The notes under the pieces: generated by a model
Told to the model about the DNA's origin: nothing
What the model saw: the letters and a program-made list of their open reading frames with translations, nothing else
The model's database searches: none
Part shown: in pieces, positions 46,340 to 55,947 of the stretch
Layout: the number at the start of each line of letters is the position of its first letter
How positions within the stretch are numbered: position 1 is the first letter of the stretch
Program-made: the position numbers and the translations under genes
Origin: JARRNE01 sp963824085
GTDB taxonomy: Bacteria > Pseudomonadota > Gammaproteobacteria > Chromatiales > Chromatiaceae
Assembly (NCBI GenBank): GCA_963824085.1
Contig: CAWGNT010000017.1
Location: forward strand, 186,001-250,000
DNA length: 64,000 bases
Reading direction: 5' to 3'

Positions 46340-49300
46340 ATGAAGACGCGAGAGCTGTTCCTGAAAGACCCGCTCAGCTGGCAGATCGCCAACGAGGGCG
46401 TCTCCAGCAACAATGTTCAAGATCTCGACACCCTGCGCTACGAGCTCGACACCTTTGTCTGCCAAGGGGAGTACCGGACGGGCCTCGCCAAGATCCTCCA
46501 GGGCTACCTGGACAACCTCGGCAAGGAGCAGAAGGCGGCCTGGGTGAGCGGCTTCTACGGCTGCGGCAAGTCCCATCTGGTCAAGGTCCTGCGCTACCTC
46601 TGGACCGACCACCCACTGAACGGCGGCGTCACGGCACGCACCTTGGCGCGCCTGCCCGACGACGTCACGGACCTCCTCAAGGAGCTGAGCACCCGCGGCA
46701 AGCAGGGGGTGGGCCTGCACAGCGCCGGCGGCACCATGAAGGCCGGCATCGGCAGTGTGCGCTTGCGCGTGCTCGGCATCGTCTTCATATCAGTCGGCCT
46801 GCCGGAAAGCCTGTCCCTCGCCCGCCTGCACATGGACCTGCGCGACGACGGCACCCTGGACGCCGTCCGCAGCCATATCGAAAGTGCCGGCAAGGACCCC
46901 GCCAACGAGCTTGGCAAGTTCTACACCTCAAAGGCCCTGCACGAGGCTTACCTGGCGAGCTACCCGCACCTGGGCGGCACCGCCAACGTCAGCCAGGCGT
47001 TGCGCGCCCAATACCCCCCGAAGGTGGACGAGATCAGCATCGACGAGATGCTTGCCACGCTGCGCCGCGCCATCGCCCGCAACGGTCAGCTGCCCTGCAC
47101 CGTGGTGGTCCTGGACGAGGTCCAGCAGTTCATCAACAACAATCCCGACATCGCCCACGACGTGCAGGAGGTGGTCGAGGCCCTCTCCAAAGAGCTGGAC
47201 GGCCGCGTGCTGGTGGTCGGCACCGGGCAGAGCGCACTCACCGATACCCCCTCGCTGCAGCGGCTCATGGGCCGCTTCACCACCAAGGTCCACCTGAAGG
47301 ACAACGACGTCGAGAAGGTGGTGCGCACCGTCGTGCTGCAGAAGAAGGAGCAGGCCAAGGGCGCGGTTCACGACCTGGTCTCCAAGCACGCGGGCGAGAT
47401 CAGCCGCCAGCTCAAGGCCACGCGGATCGCCACGCGCACCGAGGACGACGCGAGCTACGTGCCGGACTACCCACTCCTGCCCGTGCGCCGGCGCTTCTGG
47501 GAGCAGGTCCTGCACAGCTGCGACCCGAGCGGCACCGCCGCCCAGATGCGCACGCAGCTGCGCGTTACCCACGAGGCCTGCCGCCTGGTGGCCGAGAAAC
47601 CCCTGGGCGCCATCATCCCCGCCGACTTCATCTACGACCAGCAGGCCAACGAGCTGGTCATCTCCGGGGAGATGCAGAAGCGCTTCCAGGAGATCGTCGA
47701 GGAGCAGAAGGGCCGCCCCGACGGCGCCCTGCGCAGCCGCATTTGCGCCCTGGTCTTCCTCATCAACAAGCTGCCGCGTGAGGGGGCCGATATCGGCGTG
47801 CGCGCCCATCCGGAGCACCTCGCCGACCTGCTGACCGACGACCTCGGCGACTCGGCCACCACGCTGCGCGCCAAGGTCCCGGCACTCGTGACCGATCTGG
47901 TCAACGAGGGCGTGCTGATGGAGATCGAGGGCGAGTACTACCTCCAGACCACCGAGGGCGCGGCCTGGGAGTCGGAGTACCGCAAGCGGCGCGCGTCGAT
48001 CCTGAACAACGACCCGCAGATCGCCGCCGTGCGCGGCCAGCTGCTCGCCAAGGCCATCCAGACTGAGCTGTCCAGCGTCAACGTGCTGCACGGCGCGGCC
48101 AAGGTGAAGCGCAAGGTCACGGTGCACCACGGCATGATCCCCGCCGCCGGCGACGGACGGCCTGTGCGTCTGGGTGCGCGACGGCTTCCAGGAATCCGAG
48201 AGCGCGGTCATTCAGGACATCCAGCAGCGCAGCGTCGAGGACGCCACCATCCACGTCCTGATCCCCAAGACCAAGGCGGACCTGGTAAAGCATGCCCTCG
48301 CCTCGGCGATTGCCGCCGAGGAGACCCTCAACTTCAAGGGGCAGCCCGGCTCCCAGGCAGGCCGCGACGCCCGCGCCGCCATGGTCAGCCGGCAGGCGCG
48401 GGAGGAGAACAAGGTCCAGGCCCTCATCGCCGACATCATCGCCGGCGCCCGGCTCTTTCTCTCCGGCGGACACGAAAAGGCGCTGATCACCCTCAAGGAC
48501 GCCGTGGAGGACGCGGCCCACGACGTGCTCGCCCGCCTCTATCCCCAGTTCCACGTCGCGGACTCCGCCAACTGGCCGACCGTGTGGAAGAAGGCCAAGG
48601 AAGGCAATGCCGGGGCGTTGGACACCCTGCCCCACCAGGGCGATCCCCACAAGCACCCCGCGACCGCGTCCATCCTCAGCTACGTCGGCGCCGGCAAGAA
48701 GGGGTCAGACATCGTCTCCCAGTTCACCGGCGGCAGCTACGGCTGGCCCAAGGACGCGGTCGATGCCGGCATCGCCGTCCTCATGGTCACCGGTCATCTG
48801 GGTGCCCGCCTCCAGGGGCAGCCGGTCAAGCTCGCGGACCTCGACCAGCGCAAGATCGGCCAGGTGGACTTCCGGGTGGAGCACCCGGTGCTCACGGCCG
48901 TACAGAAGCTCAAGATCAAGAAGCTGTTTCAGTCCGCAGGCTACAAGTTCCAGCCCGGCGACGAGGCCGCGTTCGCCCCCGGTTTCGTCAGCTTCCTGAA
49001 GCAGCTCGCGCAAAGCGCCGGAGGAGACGCACCGGCGCCGCCCGCGCCCCAGGCGCCAGCGGTCACGGCCCTGCAGGGCCTCAACGGCAACGACCTGCTC
49101 TTCGGGCTGCACGAGAAGGCCGACGACCTCACCCAGCACATCGCGGAGTGGAAGGCGACGGCCGACAAGATCGCCCAGCGGCTGCCCGACTTCCGCCGCG
49201 CGGAGCAGTTGTTGGCACAGGCCACCGGTATCGACGGAATGGATGCGCAGGACTCCACGCTGACCGCGATCCGCACCAACCGCTCGCTGCTCGACGACCC

Positions 49301-49751
49301 GGACCCGACGAGCAGCGTGCTGAAGACCGTTGGCTCCGCCCTGCGCACGGCCCTGACGGCTGTCCATGCGCATTACGCCGCCACCCTCGCCACTGAGCAG
49401 GCCAAGCTTGATGCCCATCCGGCCTGGCAGGCACTTCCCCCACCAAAGCAGGCCGCACTGCTGCAATCGGCTGGCATCACCGCCTTGTCCTTGCCGGCGA
49501 TGGGCTCCGACGAGGAGCTGCTGAGCGCCCTCAAGAACCGAGACCTGGCCGCTTGGAAGACCCTCGCCGACGCCTTACCCACCCGGTTTGCCCAGGTCCT
49601 CGCGGCGGCCATCAAGGAGGCGGAGCCGAAGGCGCAACGCATCAGCCTGCCGGGCGCGACCATTCACAACCAGGCTGAGCTGGAGGATTGGCTCGATCAG
49701 GTGCGCGCCGAGATCGAGGCTGCTCTCGGCGATGGCCCGGTCATTCTTTGA
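46340..49751 (+). pseudogene. brxC: BREX ATPase BrxC, one frameshift
   Basis: A large AAA-type ATPase (about 1136 residues when joined). Walker A is GFYGCGKSHLVKVL (about residue 74), and Walker B is CTVVVLDEVQQF. The first frame runs to about 48155 and the second continues from there to 49751; the total is one base more than a multiple of three. Both halves keep full BrxC similarity, so either a single recent indel disabled it or one base is a sequencing error. The 5' half alone would still make the ATPase domain. Confidence 0.85.
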
Positions 49752-49770
49752 GGACGGGTTCCCGCTCGAC

Positions 49771-49788
49771 GATGTACGCCCGATGTAC
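49771..49788 (+). promoter_or_regulatory. Possible operator of the DUF1778/GNAT module
   Basis: Two direct GATGTAC copies at 49771-49777 and 49782-49788 (11 bp centre to centre, about one helical turn), 45 bp before the antitoxin ATG. Ribbon-helix-helix antitoxins of this type autorepress from such short repeats. Confidence 0.35.
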
Positions 49789-49832
49789 TAACATCTGGAA
49801 ACTGCTAATCGATCCAGTTCCAACGGTGCGCC

Positions 49833-50135
49833 ATGACATCCACTTCGACCACAACTCCGCCTCGCGCGCCGCGCTCTGCCCGGTTGGGTCTTCGTGCCAC
49901 GCCGGAGCAAGAGCGCGTGCTGCGCCGCGCTGCCGACGCCGCCCACAAGTCGCTGACCGACTTCATCCTGGAGAGCGCCTGCCAAGCAGCGGAGCAGACC
50001 TTGATCGACCAGCGCCTGTTTGTCGTCTCCGGCGATCAAGCGCAATCTCTGCTGGATCTGCTGGAGCGACCCGCCCAGGACAACGCCGGTCTGCGCGACC
50101 TGTTCTCCCGTCAGGAGCCCTGGGAGAAGCAATGA
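49833..50135 (+). CDS. tacA: DUF1778 (TacA-type) antitoxin
   Basis: 100 residues. The ribbon-helix-helix region RLGLRATPEQERVLRRAAD and SLTDFILESACQAAEQ is the DUF1778 signature. It binds DNA and neutralises the GNAT toxin through its C-terminal part. Its stop overlaps the toxin ATG (ATGA). The module interrupts the BREX operon between brxC and pglX. Confidence 0.88.
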   Translation: MTSTSTTTPPRAPRSARLGLRATPEQERVLRRAADAAHKSLTDFILESACQAAEQTLIDQRLFVVSGDQAQSLLDLLERPAQDNAGLRDLFSRQEPWEKQ

Positions 50136-50635
50136 GCCTGCGCCGGCCGGAGCCGTTGCATGCGGACCACCGCATCGACGCCTTCGACTGCGGCAAGCCT
50201 GCGCTCGACACCTGGCTCATGCGACACGCCCGCCAGGCCCAGGCCAGCGGATCGGCAAAGACCTTCATCGTCGGCGAAGGCGACCACGTGGCCGGCTACT
50301 ACAGCCTGACGGTGGGGCAGGTGGATACCGCCGATGCCCCGCCGCGAGTCAGCAAGGGCATGGGCCGCTACCCGATTCCCGTCGTCATCCTGGCCCGGCT
50401 GGCGGTATCCCGCCATTACCAGGGCCGGGGCATCGGCGCCGCCATGCTGCGCGACGCCATCCGCCGCACCCTGACTATCGCCGAGCAGGCCGGCATCCGC
50501 GCTCTTCTGACACACCCCATCGACGACAACGCAGCGCGCTTTTACCAGCGTTTCGGTTTCATGCCTTCGCCACTGCGCGAGCAGCAGTGGCTGCTCCTGC
50601 TCAAGGACGCCCGCCGCCTGCTCGCGGGTGAATAG
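50132..50635 (+). CDS. tacT: GNAT-family toxin (TacT-type acetyltransferase)
   Basis: 167-residue acetyltransferase. The acetyl-CoA loop motif QGRGIGAAML (V/I-x-x-x-x-Q/R-G-x-G-x-G/A type) and the ARFYQRFGF catalytic-tyrosine segment match TacT/AtaT toxins, which acetylate aminoacyl-tRNA. Translation is coupled to the antitoxin. It ends just before pglX. Confidence 0.88.
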   Translation: MSLRRPEPLHADHRIDAFDCGKPALDTWLMRHARQAQASGSAKTFIVGEGDHVAGYYSLTVGQVDTADAPPRVSKGMGRYPIPVVILARLAVSRHYQGRGIGAAMLRDAIRRTLTIAEQAGIRALLTHPIDDNAARFYQRFGFMPSPLREQQWLLLLKDARRLLAGE

Positions 50636-50666
50636 GCGGATGACCCATTCCGGCAAGGACATTGCC

Positions 50667-53600
50667 ATGCCCGTCTCCCTGACCAAAGACCAGCGCAACC
50701 TCCTCTCCCGCATCACCCTGGAGGCCCGCGAGGTCTCCGAGATCGCCGCACGCGCCGCGCTTGAGAACCTCGCCGTTCACGAGGGCGACTACCGGGGCCA
50801 CATGACGGTCGAGCAGCGGCAGCTGCGCAACCGGCTGCGCGCCCGCGGGCGGGCGCTTGGCGACCGGCTGGACCAGCGCACCAGCGCCCAGTCCATCGAC
50901 CATCTGGCGGAATCGGCCGCCTACGAGCACTGGCACCGGCTGCTCTTCACCCGCTTCCTCGCCGAGAACCACCTGCTGCACACGGACGAGGCCAACGGCG
51001 CGGTGCCCGTCACGCTGGAAGAGTGCAACGAGCTGGCCCCGGAGCTGGGCGCCCGCGACGGCTTCGAGCTGGCCTGCCGCTTCGCCTCCGAGATCCTGCC
51101 CGGCGTCTTCCGCCGCGACGACCCCGTGCTGGAGCTGCGCCTGGCGCCCGAACCACGAGGTGCAGCTGCGCCAACTGCTGGACCAGCTCCCGGCGGAGCT
51201 GTTCCGCGCCGACGATGCCCTGGGCTGGACCTACCAGTTCTGGCAGGCCAAGCGGAAGGACGAGATCAACAGGTCCGGGCGTCAAGATCGGCGCCGACGA
51301 GCTGCCCGCCGTCACCCAGCTCTTCACCGAGGACTACATGGTGGAGTTCCTGCTCCACAACTCCATCGGCGCCTGGTGGGCGGGAAAGCAAGCCCGGGAG
51401 CGCGGGCGTCTCGCCCGCAACTATGCGACCGAGTCCGAGGCCCGCGCCGCGGTCGCCCTGCCCGAGCGGGACGGGCTGCCCGCCATCACCTGGGACTACC
51501 TGCGCTTCGTCCAGGACGAGGACGGCACCTGGCGCCCCGCCGCCGGCACCTTCGACGGCTGGCCGAAGGCTGCCGCCGAGATCCGCTTCCTCGACCCCTG
51601 CATGGGCAGCGGCCACTTCCTGGTCTTCGCGCTGCCGATCCTGGCGCGGCTGCGGATGGAGGAGGAAGGGCTCGGCGCGGCCGAGGCCGTCGCCGCCGTG
51701 CTGCGGGACAACCTGCACGGGTTGGAGATCGACGAGCGCTGCACGCAGATCGCGGCGTTCAATGTGGCGCTGACGGCTTGGAGGCTGGGCGGCTACCAGC
51801 CGCTGCCGCCGCTGCACCTGGCCTGCTCCGGGCTGGCGCCCGAACAGCGCCGCGAAGCGCGACTGGCTGCGATCTCGGCCGGAGGACAACGACACAGCTC
51901 CAGCGCGGCATGGAGCGGCTCTACGAGCTCTTCACAAGGCGCGCCGATGCTCGGCAGCCTGATCGATCCGCGCGCCATCGGCGGGGACATGCTGACGGCG
52001 GATTTCCACGAACTCCAGCCGTCCTGGAGCAGGCGCTCGCGCGGGAACCAGGACGACAGCCGCGCACGAACTGGCCGTGACCGCGCGGGCTTGGCCAAGG
52101 CGGCTGAAATTCTCGCCGGCCGGTTCACCTTGGTCGCCACCAATGTGCCCTATCTTGGGCGAGGCAAGCAGCCGAACTGCTCAAGACGCTACTGCGAACC
52201 TACATTATCGCCGAGGCCAAGACTGACCTGGCCACGTGTTTCTCGAGCGCTGCTCTGAGCTGTATCGTCTGCTGGAGGCGCGGACAGTCGCGCTTGGTCA
52301 TGTCCGCAGAACTGGCTGTTCTCTGAGCACGCTACCGAGAAACGCTCGAGAAGCTGCTTGCAGAGATGCGACTTGGAATTTGTGGTCGCGCTTGGCGCAG
52401 GAGCTTTCGAGACAATCTGGCGAGAACGTTGTCAATGTAGCGTCATGTTTGCATGCGAGCTCTCCAGGCCGGCCGATGGACTTCGCATCATCGTTGATGC
52501 GATGGATGCGATCGGCGCAAGTCACCGAGAGAAAAGTCAGAGCTGTTCGCAGCAATGCAAGTCTTGCATCGTTGATGCAAGCTAGGCAATTACAAGAATC
52601 CCGATGCTCGTATTATCTTTGAGTGAATCGACAGCGATCGCTACTTGAAGCACTTTGCCGAATGCTTCATCAAGGTATTCAGACCGGTGATATCGCCCAG
52701 ATTTAGTGCTGCATGTTTTAGGAGATTGCCGACATTCGGATCGGCGATGGGATTTCTTGCAGACTGCAGCGCTAATCGGCGAATACGCTTTGATGGAGTG
52801 CGAGCACTTTGCATTGATTGGGCAGACGCAGTGCACGGCAGCTTTCGAGCGACAGCGCCAGGCGCATATATGAAGTGGCAACGAGAAGCGTGGGGCGAAG
52901 ATGGGAGTCGCTGTTACGTCAGATGGGTCATCTTGCCAGCGACGCTATATACTGGGCGAGCTTTTACGATCAACAGTGCGCTGCGATCATCCCGAAAGAG
53001 CCAATGCATCTTCAGCGCTATTTGGGCATTCTGCTCATCTGAGGAGTTACTGCGAATGCAGTTCGCAAGACTCGATCGAAAGCTGAATGTGACCAACGCA
53101 CACCTCGTGAAGGTCCCTTTCGACTTGCCCACTGGCAAAAGGTCGCCGCCGAGAAATACCCCAACGGCCTCCCCAAGCCCCACTCCGACGACCCCACCCA
53201 ATGGCTCTTCAACGGCCACCCGAAGGGCTCGGAGCAGCCCCTCCAGGTCGCCGTCGCCCGCCTGCTCGGCTACCGCTGGCCGCGCCAGACCGGCTCCGAG
53301 TTCCCCGACTGCCCGGCCCTCGGCCCCGACGGGCTGGAGGGCCATCGCCGACGCGGACGGCATCGTCTGCCTGCCGCCCATCAACAAGGAGCAGCCCGCC
53401 GCCGCCCGGCTGCGCAGCCTGCTCGCCGCCGCCTTTGGCTCCGACTGGAGCCCGTCCCGAGAACGCGACCTGCTGGCCGCCACCGGCGCCAAGCAGACCA
53501 ATCTGGAGGACTGGCTGCGGGACGCCTTCTTCGAGCAGCACTGCAAGCTGTTCCACAACCGCCCCTTCATCTGGCACATCTGGGACGGCCGCAAGGACGG

Positions 53601-54129
53601 CTTCCATGCCCTGGTGAACTACCACCGGCTCGACTACGCCAACCTCCAGAAGCTCACCTACAGCTACCTCGGCGACTGGATCCGCCAGCAGGAGGCCGAC
53701 GCCAAGGCCGACAAGCCCGGCGCCGCCGAGCGCCTCGGCGCCGCCCGCGCGCTGGAGGCCGAGCTGGTCAAGATCCTGGAGGGCGAGCCCCCCTACGACA
53801 TCTTCGTCCGCTGGAAGCCCCTCAAGGAGCAGCCCATCGGCTGGCACCCCGACCTCAACGACGGCGTCCGCCTCAACATCCGCCCCTTCATGCTCGCCCA
53901 GGACGTCGGCAAGAAGGGCGCCGGCATCCTCCGCGCCAAGCCCAACATCAAGTGGGACAAAGACCGCGGCAAGGAGCCCCAGCGCGACAAGGCCGACTAC
54001 CCCTGGTTCTGGTACGAGGGCGAGCCGCCCACCGACTGCCCCGGCGGCCGCGCCTTCACCGGCAACCGCTGGAACAACGTCCACCTCACCCTCGCCCGCA
54101 AACGCGCCGCACGTCAGACTGGAGACTGA
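50667..54129 (+). pseudogene. pglX: BREX methyltransferase PglX, heavily frameshifted
   Basis: Adenine-N6 methyltransferase of BREX, broken by many indels. The start ATG at 50667 has an AAGGAC leader. Recognisable blocks jump between frames: N-terminus to ~51150; YQFWQAKRKDEIN (~51230); the SAM motif DPCMGSGHFLVF (~51595); MERLYELFT (~51910); the catalytic-type NVPYLGRGK (~52145); LGAGAFETI (~52395); TLYTGRAF (~52950); VTNAHLVKVPFDL (~53090); then an intact C-terminus from about 53345. The stretch 52150-53100 is visibly lower in GC than the rest. It cannot make a working enzyme as read. Confidence 0.82.
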
Positions 54130-54272
54130 CCATGCCGGACGGGTTTGGATTGCGACTGACGCCATTCAGGCAGCTCGGCACGGACAAGGCCGGCCGAGGT
54201 GGCCGCGGTTGCACGCGGGCGGGACGATTAGAGCGGCCGATATCAGGCCGTCGCGTTCACTGAAATCGAGCC

Positions 54273-54596
54273 ATGACCCACCCGAAACTGACGACGATCC
54301 TGACCGAGCTGTCCGAGGCCTTGCGCGAGCGCCTCGGGGTGCGCTTTCGGGGCCTTTGGCTCTACGGCTCCCAGGCGCGGGGCGATGCGGGTCCCGAGTC
54401 GGACATCGACCTGCTCCTGGTGCTGGCCGACCCGCAACGGCCGGCGCTGGAGATCGACCGCATCGTCGATATCCTGGCGGACTTCAATCTCCGTTACGGT
54501 GTGCTGCTGTCGGTGCTGCCGGTGGCAGAGCCCTGGCTGCAAGAGGGGAGCGGCCCCTTCTGGCGCCAGGTGCGGGCCGAGGGTGTCGCGGCATGA
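54273..54596 (+). CDS. mntA: Minimal nucleotidyltransferase (MntA-type, antitoxin of HEPN/MNT module)
   Basis: 107 residues with the GSX10DXD active site (GSQARGDAGPESDID). In HEPN/MNT pairs this protein AMPylates the HEPN toxin and silences it. The stop overlaps the HEPN start (ATGA). The pair sits between pglX and pglZ of the BREX locus. Confidence 0.85.
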   Translation: MTHPKLTTILTELSEALRERLGVRFRGLWLYGSQARGDAGPESDIDLLLVLADPQRPALEIDRIVDILADFNLRYGVLLSVLPVAEPWLQEGSGPFWRQVRAEGVAA

Positions 54597-55021
54597 GCGA
54601 ACAAAAGGGTCTGATGCTGAAGGCGGATCGGTACCTGGAGTCGGCCAGGTTGCTCGCCACCGCCGGCGACCTGGACTCGGCGGTCTCCCGGGCCTACTAC
54701 GCGGCTTACTTCATCGCGGAGACCCTGCTCGATGCCCTTGGGCAGTCCTACTCCAGCCATCGCGCCCTCATTTCCGCTTTCGGCCAGGAATTCGCGAAGA
54801 CCGGCCGTTTGGACCCGCGATTCCACAGGCTCCTCATCGGCGCCTTCCAAAAGCGCCAACAAGCGGACTACCTGGCGGAATCGGGTCTGACCGCAGCAGA
54901 CGTGTCGTCTCTGCTACAGGAAATCGAGCTGCTGCATGCAGCGGCGCGGGAATGGCTCGATCGCCACGCGCTGGACACAGCCGGGCAAGGCCCCGACCCG
55001 CATGGGCCCAAATCGGCCTGA
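54593..55021 (+). CDS. HEPN-domain protein (toxin partner of the MNT protein)
   Basis: 142-residue all-helical HEPN protein. The SRAYYAAYFIAETLLDALG block and the YLESARLLATAGDLDSAVS lead-in are typical of PF05168. HEPN toxins are RNases, but the RX4-6H active motif is not obvious here, so catalytic status is uncertain. Its coupling to the MNT gene and overlap support a two-gene module. Confidence 0.8.
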   Translation: MSEQKGLMLKADRYLESARLLATAGDLDSAVSRAYYAAYFIAETLLDALGQSYSSHRALISAFGQEFAKTGRLDPRFHRLLIGAFQKRQQADYLAESGLTAADVSSLLQEIELLHAAAREWLDRHALDTAGQGPDPHGPKSA

Positions 55022-55398
55022 ACCTTGGCGGGCCTGTCGCGAGGCCGTCATCGGGCCGACTTTCGGAGTGCCGGGGGCGCGCCCTCGACGATCGGACCCC
55101 TTGTGGCCCTCGGCTCGGCGAATGGTTTGCGGATGCCCTCGACCGCGGAGGAGCTGGCCGCCGAGACGCGCAGTGCCCACTTGCGTGCCCGAGGGTCGCG
55201 CAGGTGGGGGTTCGTGACGATGAGTGACTCGGATATGGTGCGCGCCGCTTGGGCTCGATGGTTGGCAGGAGTATCGCACAGGGTCATCGTGGCAGGGGGC
55301 GGAGATCGGTGCGGCCGCGCGCTGGGTAAGCCTTTGAATCTGGCTGTTCGAGTCGGGGTACACTGGCACCCGATATGACACACGGGGAGGTCTACGCG
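55022..55398. other. Spacer between the HEPN gene and the VapB-like gene
   Basis: About 375 bp with no supported gene. A possible promoter for the next gene lies at its end. Confidence 0.4.
55334..55364 (+). promoter_or_regulatory. Possible sigma70-type promoter of the VapB-like antitoxin
   Basis: TTGAAT (55334-55339) and TACACT (55359-55364) with a 19-bp gap, ending 35 bp before the ATG. The spacing is slightly long, so the call is tentative. Confidence 0.3.
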
Positions 55399-55605
55399 AT
55401 GCGCACCACTATGGTGCTCGACGATGCCCTAATCGACGAGGCTATGCGTGATGCCGAGGTCAAGCCCAAACGGGAGCTGGTGGACTTGGCCTTGCGCGAG
55501 CTCGTCGCCGCGCGGCGCCGTTGCGATGTCTCGGAACTGTTCGGTAAGGTCCAGATCGACCCCGACTACGATCACCGGGTGATGCGCGGTGCGCAGTACC
55601 GGTGA
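55399..55605 (+). CDS. vapB: VapB-like type II antitoxin, orphan
   Basis: 68 residues. The start MRTTMVLDDALIDEAMRDAE and the ELVDLALRELVAARRR helix match VapB_antitoxin ribbon-helix-helix proteins. A GGGGAGG site precedes the ATG. The expected VapC PIN toxin does not follow; the next gene is a DUF433 antitoxin, so this antitoxin is orphaned. Confidence 0.8.
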   Translation: MRTTMVLDDALIDEAMRDAEVKPKRELVDLALRELVAARRRCDVSELFGKVQIDPDYDHRVMRGAQYR

Positions 55606-55621
55606 ATTGAAGCGGCCCGAA

Positions 55622-55885
55622 ATGACCACGTCTATCGAATCCGAAATGCCCCTCCGGTACCTGGATGGCCGGATTACTGTCCATCCGGATATCTGCAACG
55701 GACATCCGACCATCCGTGGCATGCGGATCACGGTCGAGACTGTGCTCGGGTTTCTGGGCGCGGGCGATCCCCCTGAGGAGATACTCCACCAATACCCATC
55801 GCTGGAGCCGGAGGACATCGACGCCTGCCTGCGTTTGGCAGCAGACCTGATGGCCCATCGTTACACCCTGCAAAGCGTGGCCTGA
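55622..55885 (+). CDS. DUF433 antitoxin
   Basis: 87 residues. The signature ITVHPDICNGHPTIRGMRI and the IDACLRLAADLMAH end identify DUF433, an antitoxin-like HTH protein that normally pairs with a PIN-like DUF5615 toxin. Here only a 20-codon stump of that partner follows. Confidence 0.85.
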   Translation: MTTSIESEMPLRYLDGRITVHPDICNGHPTIRGMRITVETVLGFLGAGDPPEEILHQYPSLEPEDIDACLRLAADLMAHRYTLQSVA

Positions 55886-55947
55886 TGCCGGGGTTCCTGA
55901 TCGACGTTAATCTGCCCTACTTGGATCGAATCGAGGCCATCGAGTGA
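55885..55947 (+). pseudogene. Stump of a PIN-like (DUF5615) toxin
   Basis: The 20-codon frame begins one base overlapping the DUF433 stop. Its FLIDVNLPY resembles the first strand of DUF5615 toxins (FLxDxNLP), then it diverges to LDRIEAIE and stops. The stop overlaps the pglZ GTG (GTGA), so the toxin gene has been cut exactly at pglZ. Confidence 0.55.

Noticed and set aside
46928..48211. A 427-codon minus-strand frame opposite brxC
   Set aside because: Leu/Val/Asp-rich shadow; BrxC motifs are on the plus strand.
52236..53042. Several short frames as separate small genes
   Set aside because: Each matches successive pieces of PglX in different frames, so they are fragments of one broken gene.
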